From: Cycas panzhihuaensis
Lineage: Eukaryota > Cycadophyta
NCBI GenBank assembly: GCA_023213395.1
Contig: CM041465.1
Span: 85,691,741-85,755,740 of the forward strand
Direction of reading: 5' to 3'
Length of the DNA: 64,000 bases
A model generated the notes under the pieces. It was not told the origin of the DNA and did no database searches. It saw nothing but the letters and a program-made list of their open reading frames with translations. Each line of letters begins with the position of its first letter. Within the stretch, counting starts at the first letter, position 1. Positions 9,732 through 20,675 of the stretch are shown piece by piece. The translations under genes were made by a program, and so were the position numbers.

Positions 9732-12000
9732 ATGGAAGGCTACCAGTTTGATTGGGCTTACTACACCATGGTCTCAGGAACTCAAGAGTTTCCCACGTCT
9801 GTTCCAGGATCCACCCATGAGGGTGATGATCCCATCTATTATTCGGGTGACCCGTTTCACCCTTCTGAACTTCATCCTTCTGCTCATGCAGCAGAAGATT
9901 CGCCTCTTCACGAGACTTACCACCCTATTGGTGAATCTTATGAGGAGCGCCCTAAGGGATCCCCGACATTCGAGATCCCATTGACCTCGTATGGCTATGA
10001 GAATACCCCTCCTGCCAACGTGGTCGAAGCGCTCAGCGAGTACTTTCGAGCAACTCGCCATCAACCACGTCCCAGGTGGTTTGAAGAAGTTCTGCGCGGT
10101 ATAGCGTCTTCTTCATCTGCATCTGCGCCTCCTACAACAAATGACCCTTCTACCCGTGTGTGCTTATCCCATGCCATATCTACACTGGCTCCTAGGACAA
10201 GTGTTGCACTATCTATCCCTAGCCACGATCCTACTTCTTCAGGACTCGTTCGTGGCATGTCCTTCCCCCAGCTTGGGGTTGGCATACCATTCCCGAGTCA
10301 AACGAATGCGCCACCTTCAAACGTGGCATATGCGTTTCCTAGTAGGCCTCGAGGTCCTACTAATGCTACTGCTATCAACTATGTAGGACCCGCTCCTACA
10401 TATGTTCAAAACCCATCTAGTAGTCTGTCCCTTTACGTGCCCCCGGGGTATGCATCTCAACCTTGGGGATAGGGTAGGGGAAACCACCTTCTAGCTTATG
10501 GGGTGGACACGTTACACCCATATGGGGTTGCACAACCTACGGGTGGCCCATATGGGTAGAATCCGGTCCCGCACCCTTCATTTCTGCCATCCAGTGCAAA
10601 TCCTGTTGCCACGCCTTCATAAGAGAATATGCCTCCCTTCTAAGGCGTTTATCCACAACCCCCTTTCCAATAAAGGATATTTCCCCAAGGAGGGATGGGT
10701 TTACCACCCCCATCTATTCCTATTTCTTTACCGTTCGTCGATCCTTTAGCACATGTAAGGACACGTCCCTTCATGGACTACAGGTCGACGTCGCTATCCG
10801 TTGAGGCGCTAAGGACTAACCTGCCGCCTCACCCTCCTGAAATTCCCAAATTCGACAAAACTTCGTCACAAGACCCAGCTGAGCACGTGCGTAGTTTCTC
10901 TATGGCGTGCATAGACTACTGGGCTTACGACCACATTCTAATGAAGCTATTTCTGTGATCCCTGCAGGGCGACACCCTTAAGTGATTCTACCATCTCCCT
11001 GCCTATTCCATTTCTTCATTCCAGCAATTGGTGGATGAGTTCATCAATTACTTTGGCATAGCCCATCTATTCGAGAGCGGAATGAAAGCTCTCCTTTCGC
11101 TCAAACAAGGTCATGATTAAATGAATCATGACTTTGTGAGGCGATTCCATTATCTCCTTCACTCTACCAAGGCCACGTTGCCTGAAGAGTTGAAGCGAGA
11201 TCTCTTCGTCAATGCACTTCACCTCAAGTGCATGTGGAAGTCCTCAAAATGGGGGCAACCACATGCGACTTTGCCATCACGAAGTGCTTGTCGTTAGAGG
11301 CTATTGAGATCGGTCGACTCAAGAAACCTCTTAAGCCCTCACAACGCCGTCGTGAGGCACCTCCCCGCCGGAAGGAAACCAAACCTCAGAACTCGCCAAG
11401 TCTACCTCTCATCCTACTGAGAGGACTTTAGACCTCGTTACTTCCGTTATACGCTCATTCGAGTGCACGATGAAGGAGCTTAAACTCCAATCCCCTTCAT
11501 CGCCAACCTCCCATAAACCAGTTCAACAAGCTTCTCATGCTGTTCCCCCCAGAGGGAGTGGCACCCAACCTTCTCAAGTAAGGAGAGTCGATCCTCCCTT
11601 TTAGAAGAGGTGGTATTCCATCCACGGGGAATGTTTTCACGACGACTCACATTGTCAGACGCAACACCCACGTGATGCCCCGCCACGCGATTTGTCTCCT
11701 AGACGGGCATCAAGGCCCAATCTCGACCAACCCGTTCATAGAGATCTGTTCCCCAAACATGGGGAGCATGATCGTAATGTTCAATAAAGGAACAACCAGA
11801 ATCGGGATAGATCCCCTGATTCTCACCCTTCGTATGGTAGAGGGAAGGGTGTGCGAGGTTCATCTTCCTCTTCGTGCTCCCCTGACCACCATGCTCCCTC
11901 ACCTTCGCGGTCCTGTAACAAGGGAAAGAAGGTAATTCAGATGCTTGAGACCACCCCCCTCTATGCATTGACTGCCTCAAGTAGCGAAAGAGGCAACTAG
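9732..12000 (+). pseudogene. gag: Tat-P1 gag
   Basis: Gag would form the cytoplasmic particle carrying element RNA. The start at the ATG at 9732 (MEGYQFDWAYY) is conserved in Tat-M2 (36224) and Tat-M3 (47009). The first 246 codons are open to a TAG at 10470. After this the frame holds at least eight stops, including TAG 10470, several to 10680, TGA near 10957 and 10983, and TAA near 11117; many match Gln or Trp codons of the other copies. The retrotransposon gag core lies at about 10860-11230 (HVRSFSMACIDYWAYDHI, FQQLVDEFINYFGI). A Cys/His cluster follows at 11609-11657; its first Cys, present in Tat-M3, is Tyr here. Ser/Arg/Pro-rich sequence follows before the protease. Confidence 0.82.
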
Positions 12001-12015
12001 TGCCTCAAGGCTCAC

Positions 12016-12684
12016 GTGCACCTTGATCCTCCTCCGGAAGCCATTCCTCCGGAGATTCCTGCACTTCCCAAGAGCATTCTCGTCTGCCCCGATCACTTCG
12101 ACTTTAGGAGAGCCCTTACCCAACCCATAGGGAGGGGTAGGCCTTTCTCCATAGTCGAAGAGTTTCTTACTGTGGTTGCCGGGATGTCCATCATGGACGT
12201 CTTGAGAAGCTGCCCCAAGCAACGAATGCTCCTTTTGGAAGCTTTAGGATTGAATGACGCACCTGTTCACGCTTTGGGCACAACCCAAAGTGGCAAACCC
12301 GTCATCTCCTTCGATCCCAAAGATCTTCCCCCAGCCAGTAGAAGGGAACGACAATGGAATTTCCCTTTCATAATTATCATTGATACTCCCGATTGCACAT
12401 TGCGAAGAATCGTCATAGACAACAGTTCTTCCATCAATGCCATGCCCTTGCGCGTCATGCAAGAGCTTGGCATTTCTGCCTTAGAACATGTTCCATGGCG
12501 ATGTCAGGGTTACGACGATAGCGAGAAGACTCCCCTGGGATCTGTCTCGATACCTCTTACCCTCAAGGATAAGAATGTCCTTGCTGACATCGCTGTCCTC
12601 GATGTGGACATTGATTACAACCTCCTTCTGGGTCGACCATGGCTTGACCAAATGGGAGCTGTGTGTTCTACCCGTTGGAGGTAA
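12016..12684 (+). pseudogene. pro: Tat-P1 aspartic protease region
   Basis: An open stretch of about 222 codons contains a retropepsin-like core. IVIDNSSSINAMPLRVMQEL (about 12412-12470) corresponds to the D-x-G-S active-site loop, but with Ser where Tat-M2 keeps Gly (VDNGSSVNAML). A hydrophobic flap-side segment DIAVLDVDIDYNLLLGRPWL follows near 12586-12645, the usual retropepsin ending before linker to RT. The upstream part (PFSIVEEFLTVVAGMSIMDV, LLEALGLNDAPVHALG) is conserved in the minus-strand copies and belongs to the gag-protease junction. The protease would cut the gag-pol polyprotein. The Gly-to-Ser change suggests this copy would be inactive. Confidence 0.78.
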
Positions 12685-13254
12685 CTTAAGTTTGTCCATA
12701 ACGGACAAATAAGAGTTGTCTCCCGTGAACGACCACTCATAAAGCAAACTAGACCTTCTACTCAGGTGAGCCATGGCCATACGAAGGGAAGCAAATACCC
12801 TTCTGACCAGGCCTCAGCTTACTCGATCGGTATCCCCGATCCCTCTTGCCACAAAGAAGATCCCACATCTTCTTCCTCTGATTTAACGCGTTTCACCTCC
12901 ATCGGTGTTGGAAGCTATGGATACCTCGCCATGTTTGATGGCGATGGGCCCCATAGTGAGGATGAGGACCTTCCTCACCTGATTTCTTTCCTTCGCGCTG
13001 GTGGGGGGCATTCTTCTAGTTCTGGGTCTCCTCCTAGGACCCCTTTCGTTATAGAGCCCGATCACTTTCACATGTCGCATGTCATCGCGCACGTCGGTCA
13101 TCAGGCTCCTAGCTCTTCCATTCCATCATCTTCTGCAGGTGATGGCGTTGAGAGTTTCCCTCTTGCTTTTTATGAGGGAGCTCTCCTTGACTCTCCCTTA
13201 GAGTCCCTTAAGGATGTTGGGTAGCTCACAGGTCGTACCGATCCTATCGCTCCC
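12685..13254 (+). pseudogene. Tat-P1 linker between protease and RT
   Basis: The segment is partly open (12766-13224) and low in recognisable motifs: GVGSYGYLAMFDGDGPHSED, then Ser/Pro/His-rich sequence. The GVGSYGYL motif and an acidic DED patch have counterparts in Tat-M2 (33130-33384) and Tat-M3 (43900-44060). The order of the two motifs differs in the minus copies. Beyond this point M2 and M3 lose homology to P1 until the 3' UTR. Confidence 0.6.
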
Positions 13255-14450
13255 ATGCCATCCCGCACCTCGCCCATTCGAAGTCAGGTCATCCACGGGG
13301 TGGACTACTTTGAGGACGATGAGGCTTTGCTGGAGTACTTAACAAGCTCCACGCCCAGTTTACCTTCTGGTCATCACAAGCTTGGTTACCAGAAGGTCCT
13401 AGCGATTGGGTCCACACTAGCCGACCCGATCCCTTCTCCCATTTCATCTCCTCCCATTGATCTTGCCCCCTTCCATTTCGAGGAGGGGAATGCTATGTGT
13501 ATGGGGGTAACCCAGGACATAGTCCTCGCCCTGGGCAAGATCATTAAGGTAGGGGCGGAATGTACTCCTGATGAAGTGAGGGAATACTCCCTCCTATTCC
13601 AAGAATTCTACGATGTATTCGCGTGGGACTACTCTGACATGAAAGGAATTGACCCCTCCATCATCTCGCACAACCTTATGACTATTCACGCCGCCTGCGG
13701 CGCGGCGCCCCTCCACTCGAAACTTTTAGCCGCCGTCAAGATGGAGGTTGAGAAGCTTCTAGACGCGGGACTCATTTCTTCCATCGATTACCCCAAGTGG
13801 GTATCGAACATCATTCGCGTTGCCAAAAAGAATGGGACTATTCGCATATGTGTCGACTTCCGTGATATAAACAATGCTTGTCCTAAGGACAACTTTCTTC
13901 TCCCTTTTATTGATCAAATAATCGATTGTACGGCTGGATTTGAAGTCATGTCCTTAATGGACGGCTTCTCCGACTATAATCAAATCCAGATTTCTTCTGA
14001 AGACCGCCACAAGACGGCCTTTACTACAGCGCGGGGTACCTTTACCTACAAGGCAATGCCCTTTGGTCTTAAGAATGCAGGGGCTACTTATCAAAGAGCC
14101 ATGCATTTCATTTTTTATGACCTCATCAACAATACGTTGGAGGTCTTCATGGACGATATGATGGGTCTTTCACATACCAGGGCCCATCATCCCTCCGACT
14201 TGCGGACCATCTTCGCACGATGCTGCAAGTATCACGTCAACTTAAACCCGCTTAAATGTGTGTTTGCTGTCACTTCAGATAAACTCTTGGGTTTCCTTAT
14301 GTCACAACAAGGAATCCAAATCGGTCCAGAAAAAGTCAAGGTGATCCTTGACATGCCACCCCCTAGAGCACAACGATAAATTAAGTCATTTCTAGGTAGG
14401 CTCAGTTTTCTAAGGTGTTTTTTGGCAAATTTCGCCATAAATGCCAAACC
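13255..14450 (+). pseudogene. pol: Tat-P1 reverse transcriptase
   Basis: This is a nearly open RT of the Ty3/gypsy type, with one stop at 14377. Motifs in order: VFAWDYSDMKGIDPSIISHN (13615-13670), the Tat-like N-terminal box; LLDAGLISSIDYPKWVSNI; RICVDFRDINNACPKDNF; MSLMDGFSDYNQIQI; TAFTTARGTFTYKAMPFGLK; EVFMDDMMGLSHTR (14140-14180), carrying the catalytic Asp pair; and LNPLKCVFAVTSDKLLGFL. It would copy element RNA into DNA in the particle. The thumb/connection continues past the stop (IKSFLGRLSFLRCFLANFA). The catalytic residues remain. Confidence 0.9.
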
Positions 14451-15010
14451 TCTTACAAGCCTATTGAAGAAAGGAGCTCCTTTTGTTTGGTCTAATAAGA
14501 CCCAAAAGGCCTTCGCAGGACTCAAGGAAGCTCTTGTTTCCACTCCTACGTTGGCGCCTCCTCGCTTTGATAGGCCCTTCATCCTATACACCCTAAGAAC
14601 CGATGAATCTGGTGCAATGCTCAAGACAGAGGATGACTCAGAACCGAGAGAGCTATCTATTTCATTAGCCGCACCCTCGTTGCCACTCAACTAAACTATT
14701 CTCCCGTCGAGAAGGAATGCCTCTCCTTGGTCCATGCAACTAAAAAGTTTAGGCATTACTTGCTCAGCAATACAACCAAGGTCATCGTTCAATCTGATCC
14801 CTTGCATTACTTGCTTACTCGTTCAGACTTAACGGGTAGGGCAGGTTGTTGGGCCGTCCTACTCCAAGAGTTTGACTTGCAAGTCATTAATAGGAAGTCG
14901 AAGAAGAGAATGATAGTAGCAGAACAATTAGTTGATGCTGCCATCCCCAACGTGAGTGACGTTTCTGTTAATGACTCTTTCCCCGACGAGTCTATTTTGA
15001 CCATTTGAGA
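14451..15010 (+). pseudogene. pol: Tat-P1 Ty3/gypsy RNase H (first RNase H)
   Basis: PLTSLLKKGAPFVWSNKTQKAF (14449-14515) precedes RPFILYTLRTDESGAMLKTE, the start of the gypsy RNase H. The frame shifts once near 14640-14727 and resumes as SPVEKECLSLVHATKKFRHY and then VIVQSDPLHYLLTRSDLTGR, a standard gypsy RNase H ending. It would remove the RNA strand during reverse transcription. This is separate from the second RNase H at 19905-20350. Confidence 0.82.
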
Positions 15011-15019
15011 CGTTTCTCC

Positions 15020-16210
15020 TCACCCGCTCGCTGATAGCGAGTGGTATGGCGACATTGTGCGATATTTGACTTAGACGAAGTGTTGTACAAAAGATCCTTC
15101 GATGGGATCCTGCTTCGCTACGTCGCTTCCGATGAAGTAGACCAAATACTCCATGAATGCCACCATGGCATTTGCGGGGGCTACTTTGGGGGCCAATCCA
15201 TGGCCCAAAGGATCCTCTGCATGGCTTATTACTGGCTGTCCCTTTTCAAGGACGCCCACGCCTATGCCCTTAGATGTCGGTGATGCCAAGAGCAGGCCAA
15301 TATCTCTCATGTGGCTTTTGAGGCTTTGCATCCTATCTTATCTTCGTAGTCCTTTTCTCAATGGGGTTTAGACCTCATTGGTGCTATGTCACTGCCATCT
15401 TCCGCACAACATAAATATATCTTAACCGCTACCGAATACTTCACCAAATGGGCAAAGGCAATCCCCCTGTCCACTATGCCTGGCAAGACGATAACCACCT
15501 TCGTCTACCAGCATATCGTTTGTCGTTTCGGGATTCCAGACCTCCTAATTACGGATAATGGAACTTCCTTCTATAATAAGGAAATGGACGAGCTTTGTGA
15601 GAAATTCAAGATCTCGCATAAGACCTCATCTCCTTATTACCCCAAGCAAACTGGATAAGTTGAATCCTTCAACAAAACCCTTGTCAATATTCTAAAGAAG
15701 ACCATTGCTCAATCTCAAAGAGATTTGCACCTTTAACTCCCTTTTGCCCTATGGGCTTATCGCACTTCTATCCGCACGGCCACTGGAATGACTCCATTCT
15801 CTTTAGTCTATGGAACCGAGGCGGTACTCCCACTAGAAGTGGAGATCCCCTCTCTATGGGTTTCCCTTCGAGTTCTCATCGACGAGGAGTCTATCTGTTA
15901 GGCTCGCCTCTTGGATCTCGAAGCCCTGGATGAAAGGCGCTTAATGGCTTATCAAGCGAACCTCGCTTTGAAAGCCCACCTACAAAGGACTCACGATAAA
16001 TATCTTCGTGCTCGTCCTTTGTGCCCTGGGGACCATGTCCTTAAATTGGAATACCTTTATGATCGCCTGGCCAAATTTGGGCCCAAATGGGTAGGCCCCT
16101 TCGTCATTCTCGAAAGCCTCGACAACGGCGCCTACAGGATTGCCACCTTGAAAAGCTTGGAATTTGAGAAGGCGGTCAACAGGAAATTCCTTAAGAAGTT
16201 TTACGCATGA
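15020..16210 (+). pseudogene. pol: Tat-P1 integrase
   Basis: The HHCC zinc region runs from ILHECHHGICGGYFGG to RCRRCQ (about 15150-15290). The catalytic core follows: GLDLIGAM near 15367 (first Asp, after a TAG at about 15348), LLITDNGTSFYN near 15545 (second Asp), and VESFNKTL near 15660 (Glu), directly preceded by a TAA where Gln is expected. Then come [20 protein letters not shown] and a C-terminal domain with KWVGPFVILESLDNGAYRIA, ending at TGA 16210 after FLKKFYA. The D, D, E positions are visible, but stops and two frameshifts break the chain. It would insert the DNA copy into the host genome. Confidence 0.87.
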
Positions 16211-16230
16211 TCTTTCAGCTATGTCTTTGC

Positions 16231-16314
16231 CATGCTCCGAAATGAGCCTAAACTACCATCTTAGGTTGTTCCCATCCTTCCCAACCATGGGTAGAATAGC
16301 AATTTAAGATGGAT
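16231..16314 (+). repeat. Single 84-bp 3' UTR unit in Tat-P1
   Basis: One copy of the unit AGCCTAAACTACCAT...TTCCCAACCATGGGT...CAATTTAAGATGGATTC lies just after the integrase stop. The same unit on the minus strand is tandemly repeated in Tat-M3 (42877-43455) and doubled in Tat-M2 (32556-32715). Confidence 0.85.
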
Positions 16315-17100
16315 TCTCACTTTTTCTTTTGGTTCCTCCCGCGGAACCCATATTCCCATATTCCTTTAGGATTTTTGTCTTCCTATTTGGGCATCCCCCA
16401 ATTAGGACGACGCTTTAGAGTACCATTACTCCTCTCTCTTGCCTGTTATTTCTTTCGCATATTCTGCTATACTCCTCCGCGAATGTGCATGTCGTTCTAT
16501 TTCTAACCTCACACCTCTCTATCACCTCTACTTACAGTGGATGTGTGCTCCTGTTAGACATATAGCCATATATGGAAGGAAATACATGCATCTTACAATA
16601 AAACACTTACAACAAAACATTTGCAACATACAAAACAAAGCATACATGCTATCTACCACATAGTATACACACCATCTCATGTCAAAATGGGGTACCAACC
16701 ACCCCGTGTATATATACATCAAAAATCGTATGTTACATCATACATGCTCTAAGCCTGTCCTTGGGGGGTACAATCATATGAGCCTATATATGTCTATATA
16801 TGTCCGTGCTTTCCCCTATCAAAATCAATATACATATCTCCTACTCTATTGTTGCCCCGCCCCTGGGGTACCATCTCCGGCCTGTGGTGATCCCTCCTCA
16901 TGGGGACCACATCCTCCGAGGCTCCTCCTAGGCCTCGCGAGCTACCCGCCTCGCTCCCCTCATCACGTGGCCATCCTTGAGTCGCCACCGCTATATGAGT
17001 ATATGTCCCGCCTCCCGCTCAACCTTAATGCCATTCGTCCACTACCGATCATATCGAGCCCGGATACGATCCTCTCTCCCGAGTCCCTCCTCCATACTGG
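16315..17100 (+). other. Tat-P1 conserved 3' untranslated region
   Basis: Sequence to about 16750 is shared with Tat-M2 (32560 down to 32250) and Tat-M3 (42880 down to 42480). It includes a short frame with an SSYLGIPQL segment seen in all three copies. The frame drifts between copies, so I do not call it a gene. The rest is pyrimidine-rich and leads into the antisense ORF region. Confidence 0.6.
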
Positions 17101-17119
17101 AGTCTCTCCTCTATCGTTA

Positions 17120-18720
17120 TGAGGCACTCCTCCAAAGACTGCTATCCTGACTGTGCTCTCAGATCTCCACCGGCCCTCCCGAGCCTCTAAAGCCCGGACC
17201 CATCCGTAGCGATCTCGCTCACCTCGCTCGATCGAGCTCTCACCGCATCTATCCCTTGAATACTATGTACTCTTAGGACTCTGCAGCCCAGATGTCTCTC
17301 GCCCTCACCAACGAGGCGAATGCCTCCATGTGGGTACTTGCCGATCTAGGCGCATCCTCTGCCTGGATGGGCAGTTGCCCCTCTGCATACACCTGAGGAA
17401 CATCTCCCCACCGTGGCCTCTACTAGTCTCCTAACCTCTCAAAGACCGCCAATGCAACATGCCGTGTGTCGTTGTATATCCCACTGCATACCATGATAAA
17501 ATAAAATCAAATATCTACCTAGTTGTCAAATGACTAAGGAAATGGTTAGGCCTCACCTGCCATGGTCGTCGACTCCTCTGCTCGCGCGACATCCTCTCCT
17601 CCTAGCCTCCGCCAACCCATGGTACCTCATCCCTGCACCTCCTCTACTTAGACCTCTCTCTCAGGGACCACTCAACTCTCGATCTCAGGATCTCTTCATA
17701 ATCAGAGCATGTGGGCCCTAGTCACCAACCCCCGCCTCCTCGCCTGCCTCATGGGCTCGCCTCTCTTCTGACAGTCCTGGATGGTCCTGCTGCTCCTCTT
17801 GTCGACCTCGATGGACCTGCCTCTCCTATAGGTCACGATGGGCCGGCCCCATCTCCTCCGCCGTCGCCATCGCTGGCCATCATCATCTATGGGTGCTCCT
17901 ACTCCACCTGCCTCATCATCGCCATCCCACCTCACCAATCTGTATGGATCTACTACATAGTCCGTCATGGTGAGGAGGTCGAGCGATGTCGCCTCCACTG
18001 ATCACCGGACGTAGGCCTGGTCCTCCGTCCTCCTAAGTCGAGTCTACCATCTGTAGACCATCAGAGCCCACTCTACTATGGGGTGTGGTCCCCCCGCTAG
18101 TACCACTGCCACGAAGTGATCAAAAAACTAGCACTGTAGCAACGTGATGTATGACAACCCTCCTCTGCCTGTCAGTCTGATAATGTCGAGCTACGCGATG
18201 AGGTTCGCCGCCATCGTGGTGGCCTAGTCCATCCTCCTCGCTAGCTTCGGCGGGCGCACCACATCCATCTATCCCCTGGGTATCTCTCTGTAGTTCTGTT
18301 TCGGGGAAATCCGGAACAGAATGCATAGTGTGATCAGCTTCCTCACCCAAGGAATCCTCGACATCAGCATGGTCTGGAGAGGAATCCCTCTCCGCTCCCA
18401 CCGGCCACCAGAAGAATGTGGCCACCTCTGCATGTGCCGCCTGCTAATCTCACTGGCCTCCTAGTCGCTTGCACCCCTAATCTCCGGATGTCTCCTGGTG
18501 TAATCGTCACATCACCCACCTGAGGCAAGTGGAACACGTGCCTCCTCCGGTCCCAGTGTGACACTATGTCTACCAGCAGCCTCTGGTCTGATGCAAACTG
18601 AGGTGTCTTCAGGGCCTTGTATAGGCCACACCTCCGCAAGGTCGCCTTGTCCTCCCGGGACATCATCTCTATGTAACTTAGCATAGCCATGTCGACGTTT
18701 TCAGCTTATCCATCGCGATA
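17120..18720 (-). pseudogene. Antisense ORF of Tat-P1, plant-mobile-domain-like
   Basis: On the strand opposite to gag-pol, a broken reading runs from about 18690 to 17120. The first 108 codons include QRLLVDIVSHWDRRRHVFHL and GDVTITPGDIRRLGV. This is the start signature of the plant mobile domain (PMD, PF10536-type: 'RW.P.THTFHLP.GE.T.TL.D...L'). A frameshift near 18400 is followed by WVRKLITLCILFRISP and HPIVEWALMVYRW, then RTEDQAYVRSVEATSLDL, then a low-complexity Asp/Arg-rich part and, past a possible intron, IYNDTRHVALAVFERLGD. PMDs occur in plant nuclear proteins and in several transposon groups. Extra antisense ORFs between pol and 3' LTR are known in plant Ty3/gypsy elements. PMD identity is by motif memory only. 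Confidence 0.62.
17484..17556 (-). other. Possible 73-nt intron in the antisense ORF
   Basis: On the minus strand CATGGCAG is followed by GTGAGG (donor at 17556), and an AT-rich stretch ends TATGCAG at 17484 before TGGGATATACAACGAC. Length, T-richness near the acceptor and both junctions fit a minimal plant intron. It interrupts a reading that continues as IYNDTRHVALAVF. This is a prediction from the sequence only. Confidence 0.5.
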
Positions 18721-19904
18721 ATCGCCTACCAAAGACCAAAAATAATCAATGTCACCTCTTAATAATCATCTATGCTCCTGGCTATTTCTCAGCCTTCCCT
18801 ACCTGAGGTTTGGGGCCTTGTGGCTCCTCATCTTCTTTTTTCTGATTTTCTATCTCCATACCATGCTAAACTTGGGCTAAGCATGGCTAAGTTTAGCACG
18901 GTCCCATGTGATCTGTGGGCCCGCAGCCCATGATCGCAAAGACCGCGATCTTGGCCAGACGAATCTGCAACGCCCCTAAAAGGGGGGATTTCTACTCAAA
19001 AAGTGAAAAAAAATTCTTGTGGTGGACCCCGTGGGGCCCACTGGGACCCGGGCTCCCTAATGCCCAGGTCCCGCCTCTTTCTGGGTCTAATTTAAGCTCC
19101 GAGAGGCCTCTAATTGCCTATAAGGAGCGTAAAAATTACATAAAAACTACGAAAAAGCAATGAATTTTGAACTTTGAAATGGGAAAGGTTTTGTGAGATC
19201 CACTCACTGGATCTAACCTGGCCATCGTCATTTCGTCTCGACGATCTCGCTGTGCTCCAATCCGACAATCAGATCGTCCCCCGCGTGCCTCCAAAGTTGG
19301 GCGGCGCTCCGCTACGTAAGGAGATGGCTTTGGTTTCTCACGAGAGCTGGTGAAAATGAATCCATTTTCCGTTCGATTTCCTTATATAAAGTGGGTCCCA
19401 CCTGCACTTCTATTTTTGACCTCATGATACTGCTAGGACCATCCCGTTTCCTTGATCGCCTTTTCCTTCTAGCCCTGTCGCCCGTTGTGCTTTATTGATG
19501 CCATTTTTTCCCTCTCTTGTAAGGGCATTTATGGCGCCCCATTATTGTACTTTTTCTAGGGCCCTTCTGCCTCGTTTTACGCACCACTCTCATGCATGCC
19601 TGAGTTTATACTGCTTGGCTCATTTCGCCACTCTGGACTCGTTTTCGCAGCCCTTTTTTGCTCCTGGGGTTCCCAAAGGGAATACTCCCTCATCCAAGGG
19701 CATGTTTACTTCCCGAAATAACCTTTGCACCCCAGGGCATCTTTTCTCCGTCTGCTCCTAGACGGTGGTCGGACTGCTTGCTCCCGTCCTTGGATAACCT
19801 CATTGCTAAGTCCTCCTACCCTTCACAGCCACTTATTGCCTATTTTTTCGAGTATCTCTTTCATTTCGTCACTATTTACTTGCTACTAGGGTTCAGTGTT
19901 CAAA
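18721..19904. other. Spacer between antisense ORF and second RNase H; possible antisense promoter
   Basis: No clear gene is visible. On the minus strand, CTTTATATAAGG at about 19380-19392 is a good TATA-like box about 660 bp upstream of the antisense ORF, so it could drive that ORF. An inverted repeat (TGCTAAACTT / AAGTTTAGCA, 15-base loop) lies at 18864-18898. The frame at 19495-19761 has no recognisable motif. Confidence 0.4.
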
Positions 19905-20350
19905 CATGTCCCTCTACATTTTTACCGACGATGGAAGCCGCGATAACCCCGAACCTTCCGCCGCTGCATGGATTCTTCGCAGCTCTTTTGGACATGATTT
20001 CCTGCAAGATCTTCATTCCTGAGGCAACCAATAACCAAGCCGAGTACACGGTCGTTATTAAAGCCCTTACCGATGCTCTTCGTTTCCATCATGGATCCAT
20101 TGTGTTGCTTTGGCGATTCTAAGGTTGTGGTGTCCCATCTCACCTGTGTTTACTGTGTGTGATGCCCCTCACCGATAACCCTCGCTCATCCGCCAGTCTC
20201 TCTTGGTCCGCTTCTCATCGCCTGATATTTAGCACATCCATTGGGACCACGCCGAGGCGCATGCCCTTGTCTGCCTCATCCTTGAGCATCGCCTCCCTCT
20301 TCCTAACGACCGCCTGAGGCTTGCTCGGCCACGTGCCCGAGTCTCTGGTC
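19905..20350 (+). pseudogene. Second, archaeal-type RNase H of Tat-P1
   Basis: From the ATG at 19905 the sequence reads MSLYIFTDDGSRDNPEPSAA, the type I/archaeal-like RNase H start (D-G-G-S-R-G-N-P-G-P). In the next frame follows IFIPEATNNQAEYTVVIKAL with the catalytic Glu, then (third frame) FGDSKVVVSHLT with the catalytic Asp, then HIHWDHAEAHALVCLILEHR, where the final Asp of 'AEADALV' is His. Three frameshifts and stops break it. An extra RNase H of this kind is a known trait of Tat-lineage plant elements and is thought to supplement the RT-linked RNase H. Here it lies far 3', after the antisense ORF and about 325 bp before the LTR. Tat-M2 keeps only its last 30 or so codons. Confidence 0.85.
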
Positions 20351-20675
20351 GCTTTTAGTTCGATGTGCTTGTTCAGTTTGTTGGATGCCCTCCTATCACT
20401 CGTTGCACTTCGGCAATGGGGGCATCATTTTTATTGGCTCTATATACATGTAGGTCGATGTTTAGATGATGTATAGACAGCCCCTACGTTGTCCTCATCT
20501 CCGTCTCCTTTGTCCACGCGTTCCGCCACGACACTCACCGACACCCTTGGTCCATATGTTGTTCATGATTGTTTTTACGTATGTATACATGTATGTGCTA
20601 CTGATGTTTTTGATTGTCAAGATTCGCCATCACATCATGCTTCCGAGCCGGTGAGGCTCTACTACTATAAAGGCG
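20351..20675 (+). other. Tat-P1 3' end before the LTR
   Basis: There is no gene. The sequence is shared with Tat-M3 42167-42480 (minus), including TTGGATGCCCTCCTAT and CCCCTACGTTGTCCTC. No long pure polypurine run directly precedes the LTR; GGTGAGGCTC lies 15-25 bases upstream. Confidence 0.6.

Noticed and set aside
14232-14690. 152-codon antisense ORF in the Tat-P1 RT region
   Set aside because: Shadow of the RT and RNase H on the opposite strand; no own motif.
16309-16506. A small conserved protein in the Tat 3' UTR (SSYLGIPQL frame)
   Set aside because: Present in P1, M2 and M3 only because the DNA is conserved; the frame and start differ between copies.
19495-20122. One long sense ORF covering the second RNase H
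   Set aside because: The ORF follows a wrong frame for the first part; only its end (about 19995-20120) carries RNase H sequence. The domain is spread over three frames.
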